A stretch of 64,000 nucleotides of DNA from positions 62,001-126,000 of the forward strand of contig NZ_QOCL01000016.1 of the NCBI RefSeq assembly GCF_004006665.1, in the 5' to 3' direction. The notes beneath the pieces are model-generated. The model worked only from the letters and a program-made list of their open reading frames with translations, was not told the origin of the DNA and searched no databases. Shown one piece after another: positions 51,391-60,122 of the stretch (positions are counted from its first letter, which is position 1; each line of letters begins with the position of its first letter). Position numbers and translations under genes: made by a program. This stretch comes from Halobacteriovorax sp. HLS. Lineage in GTDB: Bacteria > Bdellovibrionota > Bacteriovoracia > Bacteriovoracales > Bacteriovoracaceae.

Positions 51391-51426
51391 TATAGCTCAA
51401 ATCTATTTCCTAGATTTTGAGCTATA
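51391..51426. terminator. long hairpin between the CorC-type and flavoprotein genes
   Basis: The arms 51391-51405 and 51411-51426 pair over 15 bp with one bulged A and a 5-nt loop. TATAAT (51423-51428) overlaps the right arm, so the next gene's promoter may sit in the same sequence. No T-run follows. Confidence 0.45.
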
Positions 51427-51453
51427 ATCTATTATGTTTTTAAGGAGCTAATT

Positions 51454-52434
51454 ATGAGTGAAAAAATATATGACGTAGCAATTATTGGAGGAGGTTCAGC
51501 GGGAACAATGGCCGCCTTAAGATCTGTTTTAAATAATGATGAAACTATTCTATTTCCAGGAACGGGAAAAGATAAGAAAAAATCTAGAGCAATGTGGGTG
51601 ACTAAGGTCGAGAACATGCCTGGGCACTTAGAGTATAAAAAAGGTATTGAACAACCTAATAGAGAATCATTAACTTGGTTGTCTGAAGAAAGTGAACTTA
51701 AAGATAAGTTTCATTGGATGAAGAATAAGGGAATTACTGAAATTAAAAAGGAAGGAGATCTCTTTATTCTAAAAGATAATAAAGAGGAACTATATAAGGC
51801 CAATTACGTCATTATTGCTACTGGAGTTATGGACGTTCAGCCTATGATTCAAGGTGAGATGGCACCAGTATTTCCATATGCAAATAATCAGTCCATAGAC
51901 TACTGCCTTAGATGTGATGGACATCATATTTATGGAAAAGAAACTGGAATTATAGGTCACGGAAATGGTGCTGGTTGGGTTGCAGCGATGTTGTATGAGA
52001 GGTATCAACCACCGGCAATGAAAATATTTACAAATGGTGAGACTCCAGAGTTTGATGAAGAAGTGAGTGCCCTAATTGAAAAGTATGGTATCGAAGTTTA
52101 CGAGGGAGAAATTCTTGGAATTAATGGCGATACTAAGGCAGGAAAGCTTGAGTCTTTCGAAGTTATGGGAGACGGAGTAATTGATGTTCAAATGAGCTTT
52201 GTCTCTCTTGGAATGATTGTTTACAACGAGTTGGCGAAGTCTCTAGGTGCAGAAGTCGATAATAGAGGTTTTGTAATAACTAATGAAAAGGGTGAGACTA
52301 ATATTGATCGATTATATGTTGCAGGGGATTTGAGAGCAGGTGTAAAAAAACAAATCTATACTGCTTGGGACACCGCTGTTGATAGTGCCGATGATATTAA
52401 TGCCCGTATAAGAAGATTTAAGAGAAACCAATAA
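51454..52434 (+). CDS. thioredoxin-reductase-like FAD flavoprotein
   Basis: The 326-residue protein has the FAD-binding GGGSAG near residues 12-17, a NAD(P)-site GHGNGAGW near 170, a CLRCDGHH redox pair near 147 in the place of the thioredoxin-reductase CATCDG, and YVAGDLRAGVKKQIYTAWDTAVD near the end, the second FAD motif. The CXXC pair means it can pass electrons to a disulfide partner, but the residues near it differ from classical TrxB, so ferredoxin/thioredoxin-reductase-like or bacillithiol-type roles remain open. AAGGAG stands before the ATG. It overlaps the next secreted gene by 1 bp. Confidence 0.85.
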   Translation: MSEKIYDVAIIGGGSAGTMAALRSVLNNDETILFPGTGKDKKKSRAMWVTKVENMPGHLEYKKGIEQPNRESLTWLSEESELKDKFHWMKNKGITEIKKEGDLFILKDNKEELYKANYVIIATGVMDVQPMIQGEMAPVFPYANNQSIDYCLRCDGHHIYGKETGIIGHGNGAGWVAAMLYERYQPPAMKIFTNGETPEFDEEVSALIEKYGIEVYEGEILGINGDTKAGKLESFEVMGDGVIDVQMSFVSLGMIVYNELAKSLGAEVDNRGFVITNEKGETNIDRLYVAGDLRAGVKKQIYTAWDTAVDSADDINARIRRFKRNQ

Positions 52435-52847
52435 TGAAAATCTTTTTAACAATACTTTTTTCAATATCAACCGTTGCGGGATTCACTGGAAAGTGGAGCG
52501 CAACGGGTTTTTATGAATCGGACCGAAACAGTGGGAAGTGCCAAGAGGTTTTCCTACAGCTAAAGAAAACGAATAGTCGATTTATGATTTTAGATGGCGG
52601 CTATATTTGCGCAGATATTCAAGCAAGTTATCCACCATCAAGTTTTGATATTGTGGATAGTGAATTATTTTATCGTAATCAAAGAGTGGGAACCATAACA
52701 AAGGATAAAATAGAGATAAGTTACCTTGATGGTGTATATAAACTTTCTTTGAATATTTTAGATGGTGAAATTCTTTTCACTGAATCTTGGAAAGACGAAG
52801 AAGATTTTCTCACTATTGAATCAAAGATGAAAACTCTAGAACTCTAG
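52434..52847 (+). CDS. small secreted protein, unknown
   Basis: The 137-residue protein has a signal peptide (cleaved after VAG near residue 16) and then an all-strand domain (GKWSATGFY, IEISYLDGVYKL) that looks like a small lipocalin-like barrel; two cysteines (GKCQE, GYICAD) may pair. A 9-bp hairpin overlaps its stop and serves as a terminator. The start overlaps the flavoprotein stop (TAATG), so it is co-translated. Confidence 0.6.
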   Translation: MKIFLTILFSISTVAGFTGKWSATGFYESDRNSGKCQEVFLQLKKTNSRFMILDGGYICADIQASYPPSSFDIVDSELFYRNQRVGTITKDKIEISYLDGVYKLSLNILDGEILFTESWKDEEDFLTIESKMKTLEL

Positions 52848-52852
52848 AGTTT
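52831..52852. terminator. bidirectional terminator-like hairpin at convergent stops
   Basis: AAACTCTAG (52831-52839), an AACT loop and CTAGAGTTT (52844-52852) form a perfect 9-bp stem covering the stop codons of the genes at 52434-52847 and 52851-53201. Confidence 0.5.
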
Positions 52853-53201
52853 ACTTCTTTAGTACGTGAATTTTTATATCCCCAAATACTTTAGAGCGGC
52901 ACGATAGTCTTAAGTTTTTGCCTTCAATCCAGTCTTTACCATGGGTCTCTAAATATGATTCGTTTAAGTGGTCAATAGTATCTTTTTCAATAACACTTAG
53001 TTTTGATAGGTTTTCTTCCCCCTCAATGACATTGATTCTACAAGAGCCACAAGAGCCTGCGAGACAACCACTAGGTAGCTCATGTCCTTGTAATTCAAGA
53101 GATTCCCAGAGGACTTGACCCTCAGCAACTTCAAAAGTTAATACATTTTCTGATAGAGTTTCCCCGTCCTCAGCAAGTTCTACGAGTGACACAGTGTGCA
53201 T
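52851..53201 (-). CDS. plant-type [2Fe-2S] ferredoxin
   Basis: The 116-residue protein has the plant-type ferredoxin cluster GCLAGSCGSC (C-X4-C-X2-C) and a fourth Cys in RLSCRSK near residue 102. It carries electrons in the cytoplasm. The long spacing before the fourth Cys, about 50 residues, is more like electron donors of oxygenases and adrenodoxin-like proteins. It could serve the Rieske or desaturase enzymes, but it is not adjacent to them. AAAGGA precedes the ATG by 9 nt. It is divergent from leucine dehydrogenase. Confidence 0.85.
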   Translation of the reverse strand: MHTVSLVELAEDGETLSENVLTFEVAEGQVLWESLELQGHELPSGCLAGSCGSCRINVIEGEENLSKLSVIEKDTIDHLNESYLETHGKDWIEGKNLRLSCRSKVFGDIKIHVLKK

Positions 53202-53252
53202 ACGAATTTCATCCTTTAATGACTATAGTTTCGTCAAATTTTAACATGTATG

Positions 53253-53269
53253 TGAACCATATCGGTTCA
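53253..53269. promoter_or_regulatory. inverted repeat between divergent ferredoxin and leucine dehydrogenase genes
   Basis: TGAACC (53253-53258), ATATC and GGTTCA (53264-53269) form a 6-bp inverted repeat with a 5-bp spacer in the short divergent gap. This is a typical shape for a regulator dimer site. Confidence 0.45.
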
Positions 53270-53309
53270 TGAAATGAAATACTTAGATCTCACACAAGGG
53301 AGCCAAAAA

Positions 53310-54416
53310 ATGATGAGCTTTGAAAGATTATATAAAGACGGACACGAAGAGGTAATTTTCTTTAGCGATCCAAGCTGTAATCTAAAGGCAATTGTTGCAA
53401 TCCATAATACTACACTTGGACCAGCATTAGGTGGTACGAGAATGTGGCCTTATGCATCTGAAGAAGAAGCTATAAATGATGTACTAAGACTGTCTAAGGG
53501 AATGACTTATAAAGCAGCTGTATCTGGATTAAATCTAGGTGGTGGTAAAGCTGTTATTATTGGAGATCCAAAAACAGATAAGTCTGAAGCTCTATTTAGA
53601 TCATACGGTAGATTTTTAGAATCATTAAACGGAAGATATATCACAGCAGAAGATGTGAATATTGGAGTTGAAGATATTGAACACGTATTTACTGAAACAA
53701 GTAATGTTTGTGGTGTTGCTCAGGTTCATGGTGGATCAGGTAACCCATCTCCGTATACAGCTAAAGGTGTATTCAGAGGAATTGAAGCATGTTGTATGCA
53801 GGTGTGGGGAGATAGATCTCCAAAAGGTAAGACTGTTGCAATTCAAGGAGCTGGTTCTGTTGGAAGATACTTAGCAAGCTATCTTGTAGAAGCGGGTGCA
53901 CATGTTAAAGTGTGTGACATCAGTGAATCAAACTTAGAGCTTTTAAAAGAAACTGTTCCATCGATTGAAGTTGTTGGCGTGAATGATATTTATGATGTTG
54001 ATTGCGATATCTATGCTCCATGTGCTCTAGGTGCAACAATTAATGACGATACAATCAATAGATTAAAGTGCAAGGTTGTAGCAGGTGCTGCTAATAACCA
54101 ATTAGCTGAAGATCGCCATGGTGAAATCCTAAAAGAAAAAGGAATTCTTTATGCTCCTGATTATTTAATCAATGCTGGTGGATTAATGAACGTTTCTATT
54201 GAATTTGAAGGCTGGTCTGATGATAAGTCTTCAAGAATGGTAGATACAATTTACGATACTACTCTTCAGGTTTTTGCAATTTCTCAAGAACAGAATATTC
54301 CTGTAAATAAGGCAACAGATGTACTTGCTGAAAGCAGAATTGAGGCCATTAAGAATATCAATGGAAAATACCTTGGTAATCTTGGTCACAGATTCCCAGG
54401 TAGAAAAACTAGATAA
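53310..54416 (+). CDS. leucine dehydrogenase (Glu/Leu/Phe/Val dehydrogenase family)
   Basis: The enzyme deaminates branched-chain amino acids to 2-oxoacids with NAD. I chose the ATG at 53310, which has AAGGGAG 7-8 nt upstream and gives about 368 residues, the usual length; an upstream ATG at 53274 would add 12 residues. Key motifs are GPALGGTRMW, AVSGLNLGGGKAV (catalytic Lys near 80), HGGSGNPSPYTAKGV, GAGSVGRYLASYL (NAD site) and AGAANNQLA. With the fused BKDH E1 (55805-57991) it can feed branched acyl-CoA synthesis. Confidence 0.93.
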   Translation: MMSFERLYKDGHEEVIFFSDPSCNLKAIVAIHNTTLGPALGGTRMWPYASEEEAINDVLRLSKGMTYKAAVSGLNLGGGKAVIIGDPKTDKSEALFRSYGRFLESLNGRYITAEDVNIGVEDIEHVFTETSNVCGVAQVHGGSGNPSPYTAKGVFRGIEACCMQVWGDRSPKGKTVAIQGAGSVGRYLASYLVEAGAHVKVCDISESNLELLKETVPSIEVVGVNDIYDVDCDIYAPCALGATINDDTINRLKCKVVAGAANNQLAEDRHGEILKEKGILYAPDYLINAGGLMNVSIEFEGWSDDKSSRMVDTIYDTTLQVFAISQEQNIPVNKATDVLAESRIEAIKNINGKYLGNLGHRFPGRKTR

Positions 54417-54430
54417 TTATACCTTCTAAA

Positions 54431-54456
54431 ATCCTCCCAAATTCCTTTGGGAGGAT
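54431..54456 (+). terminator. terminator-like hairpin after leucine dehydrogenase
   Basis: ATCCTCCCAA (54431-54440), a 6-nt loop and TTGGGAGGAT (54447-54456) form a perfect 10-bp stem. The downstream tail is ATATAAATT rather than a pure T-run. Confidence 0.55.
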
Positions 54457-54554
54457 ATATAAATTCGATAAATTATAGAACTTGAGTAAATTACTCTTGA
54501 AAGTAATTCACTTTAGGGCACACTTCTTTCCCCATTCGAATGCCGCATCGCCTC

Positions 54555-54563
54555 TGCTAAAAT
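54555..54563 (+). promoter_or_regulatory. extended -10 box giving a leaderless mRNA for 54570
   Basis: TGC-TAAAAT (54555-54563) is an extended -10; exactly 6 nt then precede the ATG at 54570. TTCGAA at 54535-54540 could act as a weak -35 with 17-bp spacing. Confidence 0.5.
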
Positions 54564-54569
54564 AAGTTG

Positions 54570-55682
54570 ATGAATAGTATAAGATGTCTAAAGACTCTAT
54601 TTACTTTATCGGCAATGACTTTGAGCTTGAATGTCTTTTCGATAGATTTTGAAGACGCCATATTTCCTGAATTGGCAACTTCCGCACGAGCACTCGCAAT
54701 CGGTAATGCATATGTTTCAAAGGCCGACGATGCTTCAGCTGTTTACTATAATCCGGCAGGTTTAGGAACAGTTAGAAAGACTCACTTTCACATTAGTAAT
54801 TTTCATTTTGAAGTTAATAAGGGTCTTATTTCAAATGCGACAGGCGGTAATATGACTAAGATTATGGGAAATGCAATGGATGCATTTTCCTTAAACGGTC
54901 AAAGAAAGATGCTGCTTGAGAATAAAGGCTCTATCAATCATCAGAGATTTAATTTCTTACCAAATTTTACGACACGCTATTTCAGTTTAGGTTACCTTTT
55001 TTCTAAGAGAACAAGATCGACAATTGGAACAGCAGAGGATGCTCTTTTTGAGTATGCAGATAGAAGAGACCACGGACCATATGCCGCTTTAAACCTTTCT
55101 TTATTTGGAGGAGTCTTTAAAGTAGGAGCTTCGGCCACTTACTTAAATCGAAATGAAGTTCAAGGTGAAAGAGATGCAAATATTGAATTTGCTATTAGAG
55201 ATGATGATACAAAAAAGGGATCGGCCCTAATTGTAGTAGCGGGAACGAAATTAACTTTACCGATCAAATTTCTTCCTACATTCTCTGCTAAGATGAATAA
55301 TGCTTTTCAACAAAAATTTTCTGTCGGAAGTACTAATGGAGCGCCAACAGATGTTGTGAATTCTGTAGATGTTGGTTTTTCAATTACGCCACAAATTGGA
55401 AAAGTAGTTAGGCTTCATTTGGAGACAAATTATAAGGATATAACCGGTCTTCATAGCGGAGTTTCAACTAATAGGAAAATTACCTTTGGGGCAGAGTTTG
55501 ATATCGCAAGAAAGTTCTTTTTTAGGTTCGGATATGGAGATGGTTGGGGATCTGGAGGACTAGGAATAAAGTCACAGACTCTAGAGTTTGACCTCACAAC
55601 ATATGCTGTTGATACAACCACTAACGAATTTCGAGGAAAAGAAGATAGGCGCTTTGCACTCAGTGCTAGTTACGGCTTCTAA
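54570..55682 (+). CDS. outer-membrane beta-barrel protein (PorV/UPF0164-like)
   Basis: The 370-residue protein has a signal peptide (cleaved near VFS, residue 21) and begins ATSARALAIGNAYVSKADDASAVYYNPAGLG, the hallmark start of PorV/PorQ and UPF0164 or FadL-like outer-membrane barrels. The rest is alternating strands and it ends in an aromatic residue (SASYGF), as outer-membrane barrels do. It may carry hydrophobic compounds or help secretion. The promoter puts the transcription start at the ATG. It stands between leucine dehydrogenase and BKDH E1. Confidence 0.8.
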   Translation: MNSIRCLKTLFTLSAMTLSLNVFSIDFEDAIFPELATSARALAIGNAYVSKADDASAVYYNPAGLGTVRKTHFHISNFHFEVNKGLISNATGGNMTKIMGNAMDAFSLNGQRKMLLENKGSINHQRFNFLPNFTTRYFSLGYLFSKRTRSTIGTAEDALFEYADRRDHGPYAALNLSLFGGVFKVGASATYLNRNEVQGERDANIEFAIRDDDTKKGSALIVVAGTKLTLPIKFLPTFSAKMNNAFQQKFSVGSTNGAPTDVVNSVDVGFSITPQIGKVVRLHLETNYKDITGLHSGVSTNRKITFGAEFDIARKFFFRFGYGDGWGSGGLGIKSQTLEFDLTTYAVDTTTNEFRGKEDRRFALSASYGF

Positions 55683-55804
55683 CTATTCATAAAATCAAAT
55701 ACTTACAAAACTTAATGTCGCGTTATTTTAGACATTCTATCTTCTTTTAGGTAGTGTTTGCTAGAATTTTTTAATATTGCTGGGAGACCCAGTGAGGAGT
55801 TGTA

Positions 55805-57991
55805 ATGCTCGATAAAACAAAGGGACCAAAAGAAATGAGTTCTAAGAAATTAAAAGTACTTTCTGGTGAAGAAAAATTAAAATTAGCGAAAAAATATAAG
55901 TTAAAAAAAGAAGATCTAGTCGCTCTTTTAAGAAATATTTTTGTATCTAGAAAATTAGATGATGCAGAAATTTCAATGAAAAAACAGTCTAAGGCATTCT
56001 TTCAAATTTCTGGTGCTGGACACGAAGCGGTTCTTTCTGCTGCGGCCAAAGCAATGAAGCCTAAGTACGATTGGTTTATTCCTTATTACAGAGATAGAGC
56101 TCTTTGTACGGGTCTAGGTGTAACTCCATATGAAATGCTTTGTCAGGCAAATGGAAATGTTGGTGATACAGCTTCTCATGGAAGACAAATGCCTGCTCAT
56201 TGGGGAAATGTTAATTTAAATATTGTTACAAAATCATCTTGTACTGGAACTCAGTTTCTACAGGCATGTGGTGTCGCAGAAGCTGGAGAGTACCTCACTA
56301 ATCTTGCGGCTAGTGGTGAGACTTTAGAAGGGATGGACTTTCATGATGATGAAGTTGTCTACACATCTTGTGGTGATGGAACAACTTCTCAAGGAGAGTT
56401 TTGGGAAGGAATGACAACTGCGTGTGTTAATAAGCTACCAGTTTTATTTCATGTTGAAGACAATGGTTACGCAATTTCGACGCCTACTTTTGTTCAAACT
56501 CCGGGTGGATCAATCTCTAAGGCAATGAAAGACTTTCCAAGTCTAAAAGTTATTGAATGTAACGGTAACTGTCCAATTGAATCTTACGCTGCTTTCGTTG
56601 AAGCAGTAGAGCATATTAGAAAGAAAAAAGGTCCAGCACTTGTTCACTCTCATGTAACAAGACCTTACTCTCATTCTTTGTCTGATGATCAATCAATGTA
56701 TAGAACGACTGAAGAGCTTGAAGAGGAAAAGAAAATCGATTGTTTTGTTTCTTACCCTGAGACTTTAATTAAAACAGGAATGATGACAAGAGAAGAGATC
56801 GATGCACTTTTAAAAGAAGTTTCTGCAGAAGTTAGAGAAGCGATGACAAAGGCAATTGCAACAGAGTGGCCGAAGCCTGAAGACTCTTTAAAGCATCTAT
56901 TTTCTGAAGACGTAAATATTGCTTCATCTGAGTTTGATACTACGCCTTTACTTGAAGGTAATGACGATATTCCAATGGCCGGAGCAATAAACGCTGTTCT
57001 AAAGAGCGAGTTCTCATCAAACCCTCTACTTAGAATGTTTGGTGAAGACGTGGCAGATTTCTCACAATTAGAAAAACTCGATAACCCAGATCTAAAAGGT
57101 AAGGGTGGTGTTTTTAAGGTTTCTTCAGGAGTTCAAAGAGCTTCTAAAGAAGGACAGGTATTTAACTCGGCACTAGCTGAAGCAAATATCATTGGTCGTG
57201 CTATTGGTATGGCCATGAGAGGTATTAAGCCGGTTGTTGAAATTCAGTTCTTCGATTATATCTGGACTGCATATATGCAATTAAAAAATGAAATGGCGAC
57301 AACTCGTTACCGCTCTGGTGGAGACTTCAAGTGTCCAATGGTTGTTAGAGTCCCAATTGGTGGATACTTAAGAGGTGGTGCTATGTACCACTCACAATGT
57401 GGAGAATCTCTCTTTACTCATATTCCAGGTATTTGTGTTGCATACCCATCAAATGCAGCCGATGCGGCAGGATTATTAAGAACTGCAATTCGTGCAGATG
57501 ATCCAGTTATGTTCTTAGAACATAAGCACCTTTACTATCAAGGGTACAATAGAACTGCTGATACAGGTTCTGAGTATATGATTCCATTTGGTAAGGCTAG
57601 AATAGCTCGAGAAGGAACAGATGCAACTGTAGTCGCTTGGGGAGCTCTGGTTCAAAAATCTATCGAAGCTGCAAAAAGACTAGACAGTGAAGGGTTCTCT
57701 GTTGAGGTTATCGATTTAAGAACTCTTGCTCCTTTTGATATGGATGCAATTAAAGAATCTCTTTCTAAAACGAATAGGCTTCTTATTGCTCACGAAGAAA
57801 CTAAGACCTCTGGGTTTGCTGGAGAAATTACAGCAAGAGTTAATGAAGAGTGTTTTGAGGCTTTAGATGCGCCTGTTTTAAGAGTCGCTGCTAAAGATAC
57901 TCATGTTCCTTATTGTCCTACTTCTGAAGACTATGTTCTTCCTCAGATCGATGATGTCTATAATCAACTCAAAAAATTACTTTCATACTAG
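55805..57991 (+). CDS. fused branched-chain 2-oxoacid dehydrogenase E1 (alpha-beta)
   Basis: The 728-residue protein joins the two E1 subunits in one chain. Residues about 1-380 are E1-alpha, with thiamine-diphosphate site GDGTTSQGEFWEG...VEDNGYAIST and the phospho-loop-like RPYSHSLSDD. Residues about 395-728 are E1-beta, with GVFKVSSGVQ, EIQFFDYIWTAYMQLKNEMAT and PFDMDAIKESL. E1 decarboxylates branched 2-oxoacids and passes the acyl group to lipoyl E2. E2 and E3 are not in the window. GAGGAG stands 5 nt before the ATG, next to a small hairpin (CTGGG-AGA-CCCAG, 55780-55792). Confidence 0.93.
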   Translation: MLDKTKGPKEMSSKKLKVLSGEEKLKLAKKYKLKKEDLVALLRNIFVSRKLDDAEISMKKQSKAFFQISGAGHEAVLSAAAKAMKPKYDWFIPYYRDRALCTGLGVTPYEMLCQANGNVGDTASHGRQMPAHWGNVNLNIVTKSSCTGTQFLQACGVAEAGEYLTNLAASGETLEGMDFHDDEVVYTSCGDGTTSQGEFWEGMTTACVNKLPVLFHVEDNGYAISTPTFVQTPGGSISKAMKDFPSLKVIECNGNCPIESYAAFVEAVEHIRKKKGPALVHSHVTRPYSHSLSDDQSMYRTTEELEEEKKIDCFVSYPETLIKTGMMTREEIDALLKEVSAEVREAMTKAIATEWPKPEDSLKHLFSEDVNIASSEFDTTPLLEGNDDIPMAGAINAVLKSEFSSNPLLRMFGEDVADFSQLEKLDNPDLKGKGGVFKVSSGVQRASKEGQVFNSALAEANIIGRAIGMAMRGIKPVVEIQFFDYIWTAYMQLKNEMATTRYRSGGDFKCPMVVRVPIGGYLRGGAMYHSQCGESLFTHIPGICVAYPSNAADAAGLLRTAIRADDPVMFLEHKHLYYQGYNRTADTGSEYMIPFGKARIAREGTDATVVAWGALVQKSIEAAKRLDSEGFSVEVIDLRTLAPFDMDAIKESLSKTNRLLIAHEETKTSGFAGEITARVNEECFEALDAPVLRVAAKDTHVPYCPTSEDYVLPQIDDVYNQLKKLLSY

Positions 57992-57993
57992 AG

Positions 57994-58019
57994 AAAGGGC
58001 ACATTAAGTGCCCTTTTTT
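57994..58019. terminator. Rho-independent terminator
   Basis: AAAGGGCAC (57994-58002), an ATTAA loop and GTGCCCTTT (58008-58016) form a perfect 9-bp stem followed by more T residues. It ends the E1 gene and also overlaps the stop of the convergent gene at 58018. Confidence 0.9.
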
Positions 58020-59121
58020 ATTTCTTAACTTGTCGGCAAGTAATCTTGTGACCATCGAGAATAATCTTCCTATAGCATGTTTGCTCTTTATCTTTAAAAA
58101 TTTGTTTATCTTTGTAAAAAGTCCACCTTCTATGATCTTTAGTATCTACTGTTGCTTTTGTTCTAATCCTATTTTCTGGGACGTTATAAATCCTGCTACT
58201 TGAAATTAAAATTGTAAGAATTAAAATTGAAAACTTTCTATTTATTGAAAATATGAGCAGTAATATAAATCCAAAAAAATCGAGCTCTACGCTAGGAGAG
58301 TATCTCGAAACGATCGATGAGATATTAACAAAAAATTTTATCATCCATAAGAATGGAGAGCAAAGATCTATTCCGACTAGGGCACTTGGCCAATAGCTTA
58401 GAAACATAAATGGAAAAATTAGAGAAAATACGGTTGTAATAAGAAAGCCTAGGATAAATCCTAAAATATTTAATTGGGTGTGAAAGAAAAAGGTGATGAT
58501 TAAGTTTGCGATAAAGAAGGATATAAGTATAAAGCTCGATTTGGGAGTAGAGAGTAGTACTCCAATAAATAAGAAACTAAAGGTAAAGCTCAATGGAGAG
58601 TATCTATAGGTTCCAAATAGAAAATCAAAAAAAAAAGAGACAAGAAATATATAGAAAAAGTCTATTTCTAAGTTTGTTCTTTTTAGAAAGAAGTTCGAAA
58701 TTCTTAATAGGGAAATTCTTTTTAAAGAATACAGTTGATTGAGTCCAAAGGGCATTAAGCATAGGGAAAGCTCTAAAAGTGCTGAGAGAAATATCTTATT
58801 CTTTCTTTTTAGTAATCTAATTAGAGGAATGAAGAAAATAAAAAATGAACTAAAATGTATTCCACTTGGAGTAAAGAGATGGTTAATTTGTAAAATTGAA
58901 AAGTTTTGTTTTTGTTTCTTTTTTAAGCTCCTCTTATCTCCAATTATGAACGCCCTTGTAAGTGAAAAGTTTTCTTGAGTTTGAATCTTCTTCATTTCAA
59001 AAAGATGAGACTTAATAAAGGGGGAAATTCTTTGAGGTGTATAATGACGAGTTTGTGACAGGTTTAAAGCAAACAGCAGACTGGAAGTGAGAATGATAAA
59101 CGTTAGTCTAAAGGTCTTCAT
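58018..59121 (-). CDS. reduced ComEC/Rec2-like membrane protein
   Basis: This 367-residue protein is nearly all membrane helices. LTRAFIIGDKRSLKKK followed by INHLFTPSGIHFSSFF matches the ComEC competence-domain core (family form: GDR...HLLAxSGLHxGL). Full ComEC (700-800 residues) has in addition an N-terminal OB domain and a C-terminal metallo-beta-lactamase domain; both are missing. The C-terminal 40 residues here are soluble and basic with two Cys (TCYRK, TCRQVKK). ComEC is the channel for incoming single-stranded DNA in transformation; whether this short version still works is not clear. It stands alone, with no comEA near. Confidence 0.65.
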   Translation of the reverse strand: MKTFRLTFIILTSSLLFALNLSQTRHYTPQRISPFIKSHLFEMKKIQTQENFSLTRAFIIGDKRSLKKKQKQNFSILQINHLFTPSGIHFSSFFIFFIPLIRLLKRKNKIFLSALLELSLCLMPFGLNQLYSLKRISLLRISNFFLKRTNLEIDFFYIFLVSFFFDFLFGTYRYSPLSFTFSFLFIGVLLSTPKSSFILISFFIANLIITFFFHTQLNILGFILGFLITTVFSLIFPFMFLSYWPSALVGIDLCSPFLWMIKFFVNISSIVSRYSPSVELDFFGFILLLIFSINRKFSILILTILISSSRIYNVPENRIRTKATVDTKDHRRWTFYKDKQIFKDKEQTCYRKIILDGHKITCRQVKK

Positions 59122-59268
59122 TCTTAGTTAAAGAGCAAAGCTACTCGTTAAAGCTTAAGGCTAAGTTATAGAAATTACGTAGGCTTGGTTTCCCTCATCT
59201 CAAAATTGAGTATTAGGCTTAACTTATTGTTTCTTAAGAGATATGAAGATAGAACTTAAGGAGTATTT

Positions 59269-60120
59269 ATGAGTCAAAACTTATTTGAAAAATCAATTCT
59301 TAAAGATATGGAATATTTTTTCAGTGAAGACGATCTCTCACGAAATCATTCTTATATTTCGCAACTACCAGATGAACTTGTTAGTTGTTCTCTAAAAATT
59401 AAAGATGATATGATCCTCAGTGGTCTCCCATACTTTGTCGCGGCCTTTAACTACCTCGGAGCACAATTAGATTGGAATATATTTAAAGAGTATGAAGGTA
59501 AGCAATTTTCTAAGTCAGATCTTTCTCAGATTAACTTTACACTTCCGTTTTCACTCGCTCTAACTGGTGAAAGAATAGCTTTAAATCTTTTACAAAGATC
59601 TTCTTCAATAGCAACCTTTACAAATAAATTTGCAACCCTTGCGGCAAAGCGGGGAATAAAAATTCTCGACACGAGAAAAACAACTCCAGGCTTAAGAGGT
59701 CTTGAGAAATACTCTGTTAAGCAAGGTGGTGGCTTTAATCATCGTCTAGGACAAAGTGATGTCTGGATGGTTAAAGATAATCATAAATCTTTCTTTGGGG
59801 GAGTTAAACAAGCCGTTGAATATTTTAGAAATATGAATGGGTTCTACACACCAATCGAAGTTGAAATTCATGATATTGATGAGCTGAAAATCGCATTTGA
59901 TTTAGGCGTAAATCATTTAATGTTAGATAACTTTACTCCTGAACAAATTAAAGAAGCTATCTCTCTAAAGAAAAATGGTGTCACTTATGAAGCATCCGGA
60001 GGAATTAATCTTAGTTCTCTTGAAAGTTATTTAATAGAAGGACTAGATGCAATTAGTGTTGGGTCAATCACATATGGTGCTCCAAGTGTAGACTTGTCAC
60101 TTAAATATCAAAGAGATTAA
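59269..60120 (+). CDS. nadC: nicotinate-nucleotide pyrophosphorylase (quinolinate phosphoribosyltransferase)
   Basis: NadC makes nicotinate mononucleotide from quinolinate and PRPP in NAD synthesis. The 283-residue protein has family motifs TGERIALNLLQRSSSIAT, LDTRKTTPGLRGLEKYSVKQGGGFNHR, VWMVKDNH and ASGGINLSSLESYL. AAGGAG stands 6 nt before the ATG. It is 2 bp from nadB, with which it forms an operon. nadA is not in the window. Confidence 0.95.
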   Translation: MSQNLFEKSILKDMEYFFSEDDLSRNHSYISQLPDELVSCSLKIKDDMILSGLPYFVAAFNYLGAQLDWNIFKEYEGKQFSKSDLSQINFTLPFSLALTGERIALNLLQRSSSIATFTNKFATLAAKRGIKILDTRKTTPGLRGLEKYSVKQGGGFNHRLGQSDVWMVKDNHKSFFGGVKQAVEYFRNMNGFYTPIEVEIHDIDELKIAFDLGVNHLMLDNFTPEQIKEAISLKKNGVTYEASGGINLSSLESYLIEGLDAISVGSITYGAPSVDLSLKYQRD

Positions 60121-60122
60121 TT

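Noticed and set aside
53274-53309. A 12-residue N-terminal extension of leucine dehydrogenase
   Set aside because: The ATG at 53310 has a strong ribosome site and gives the usual family length.
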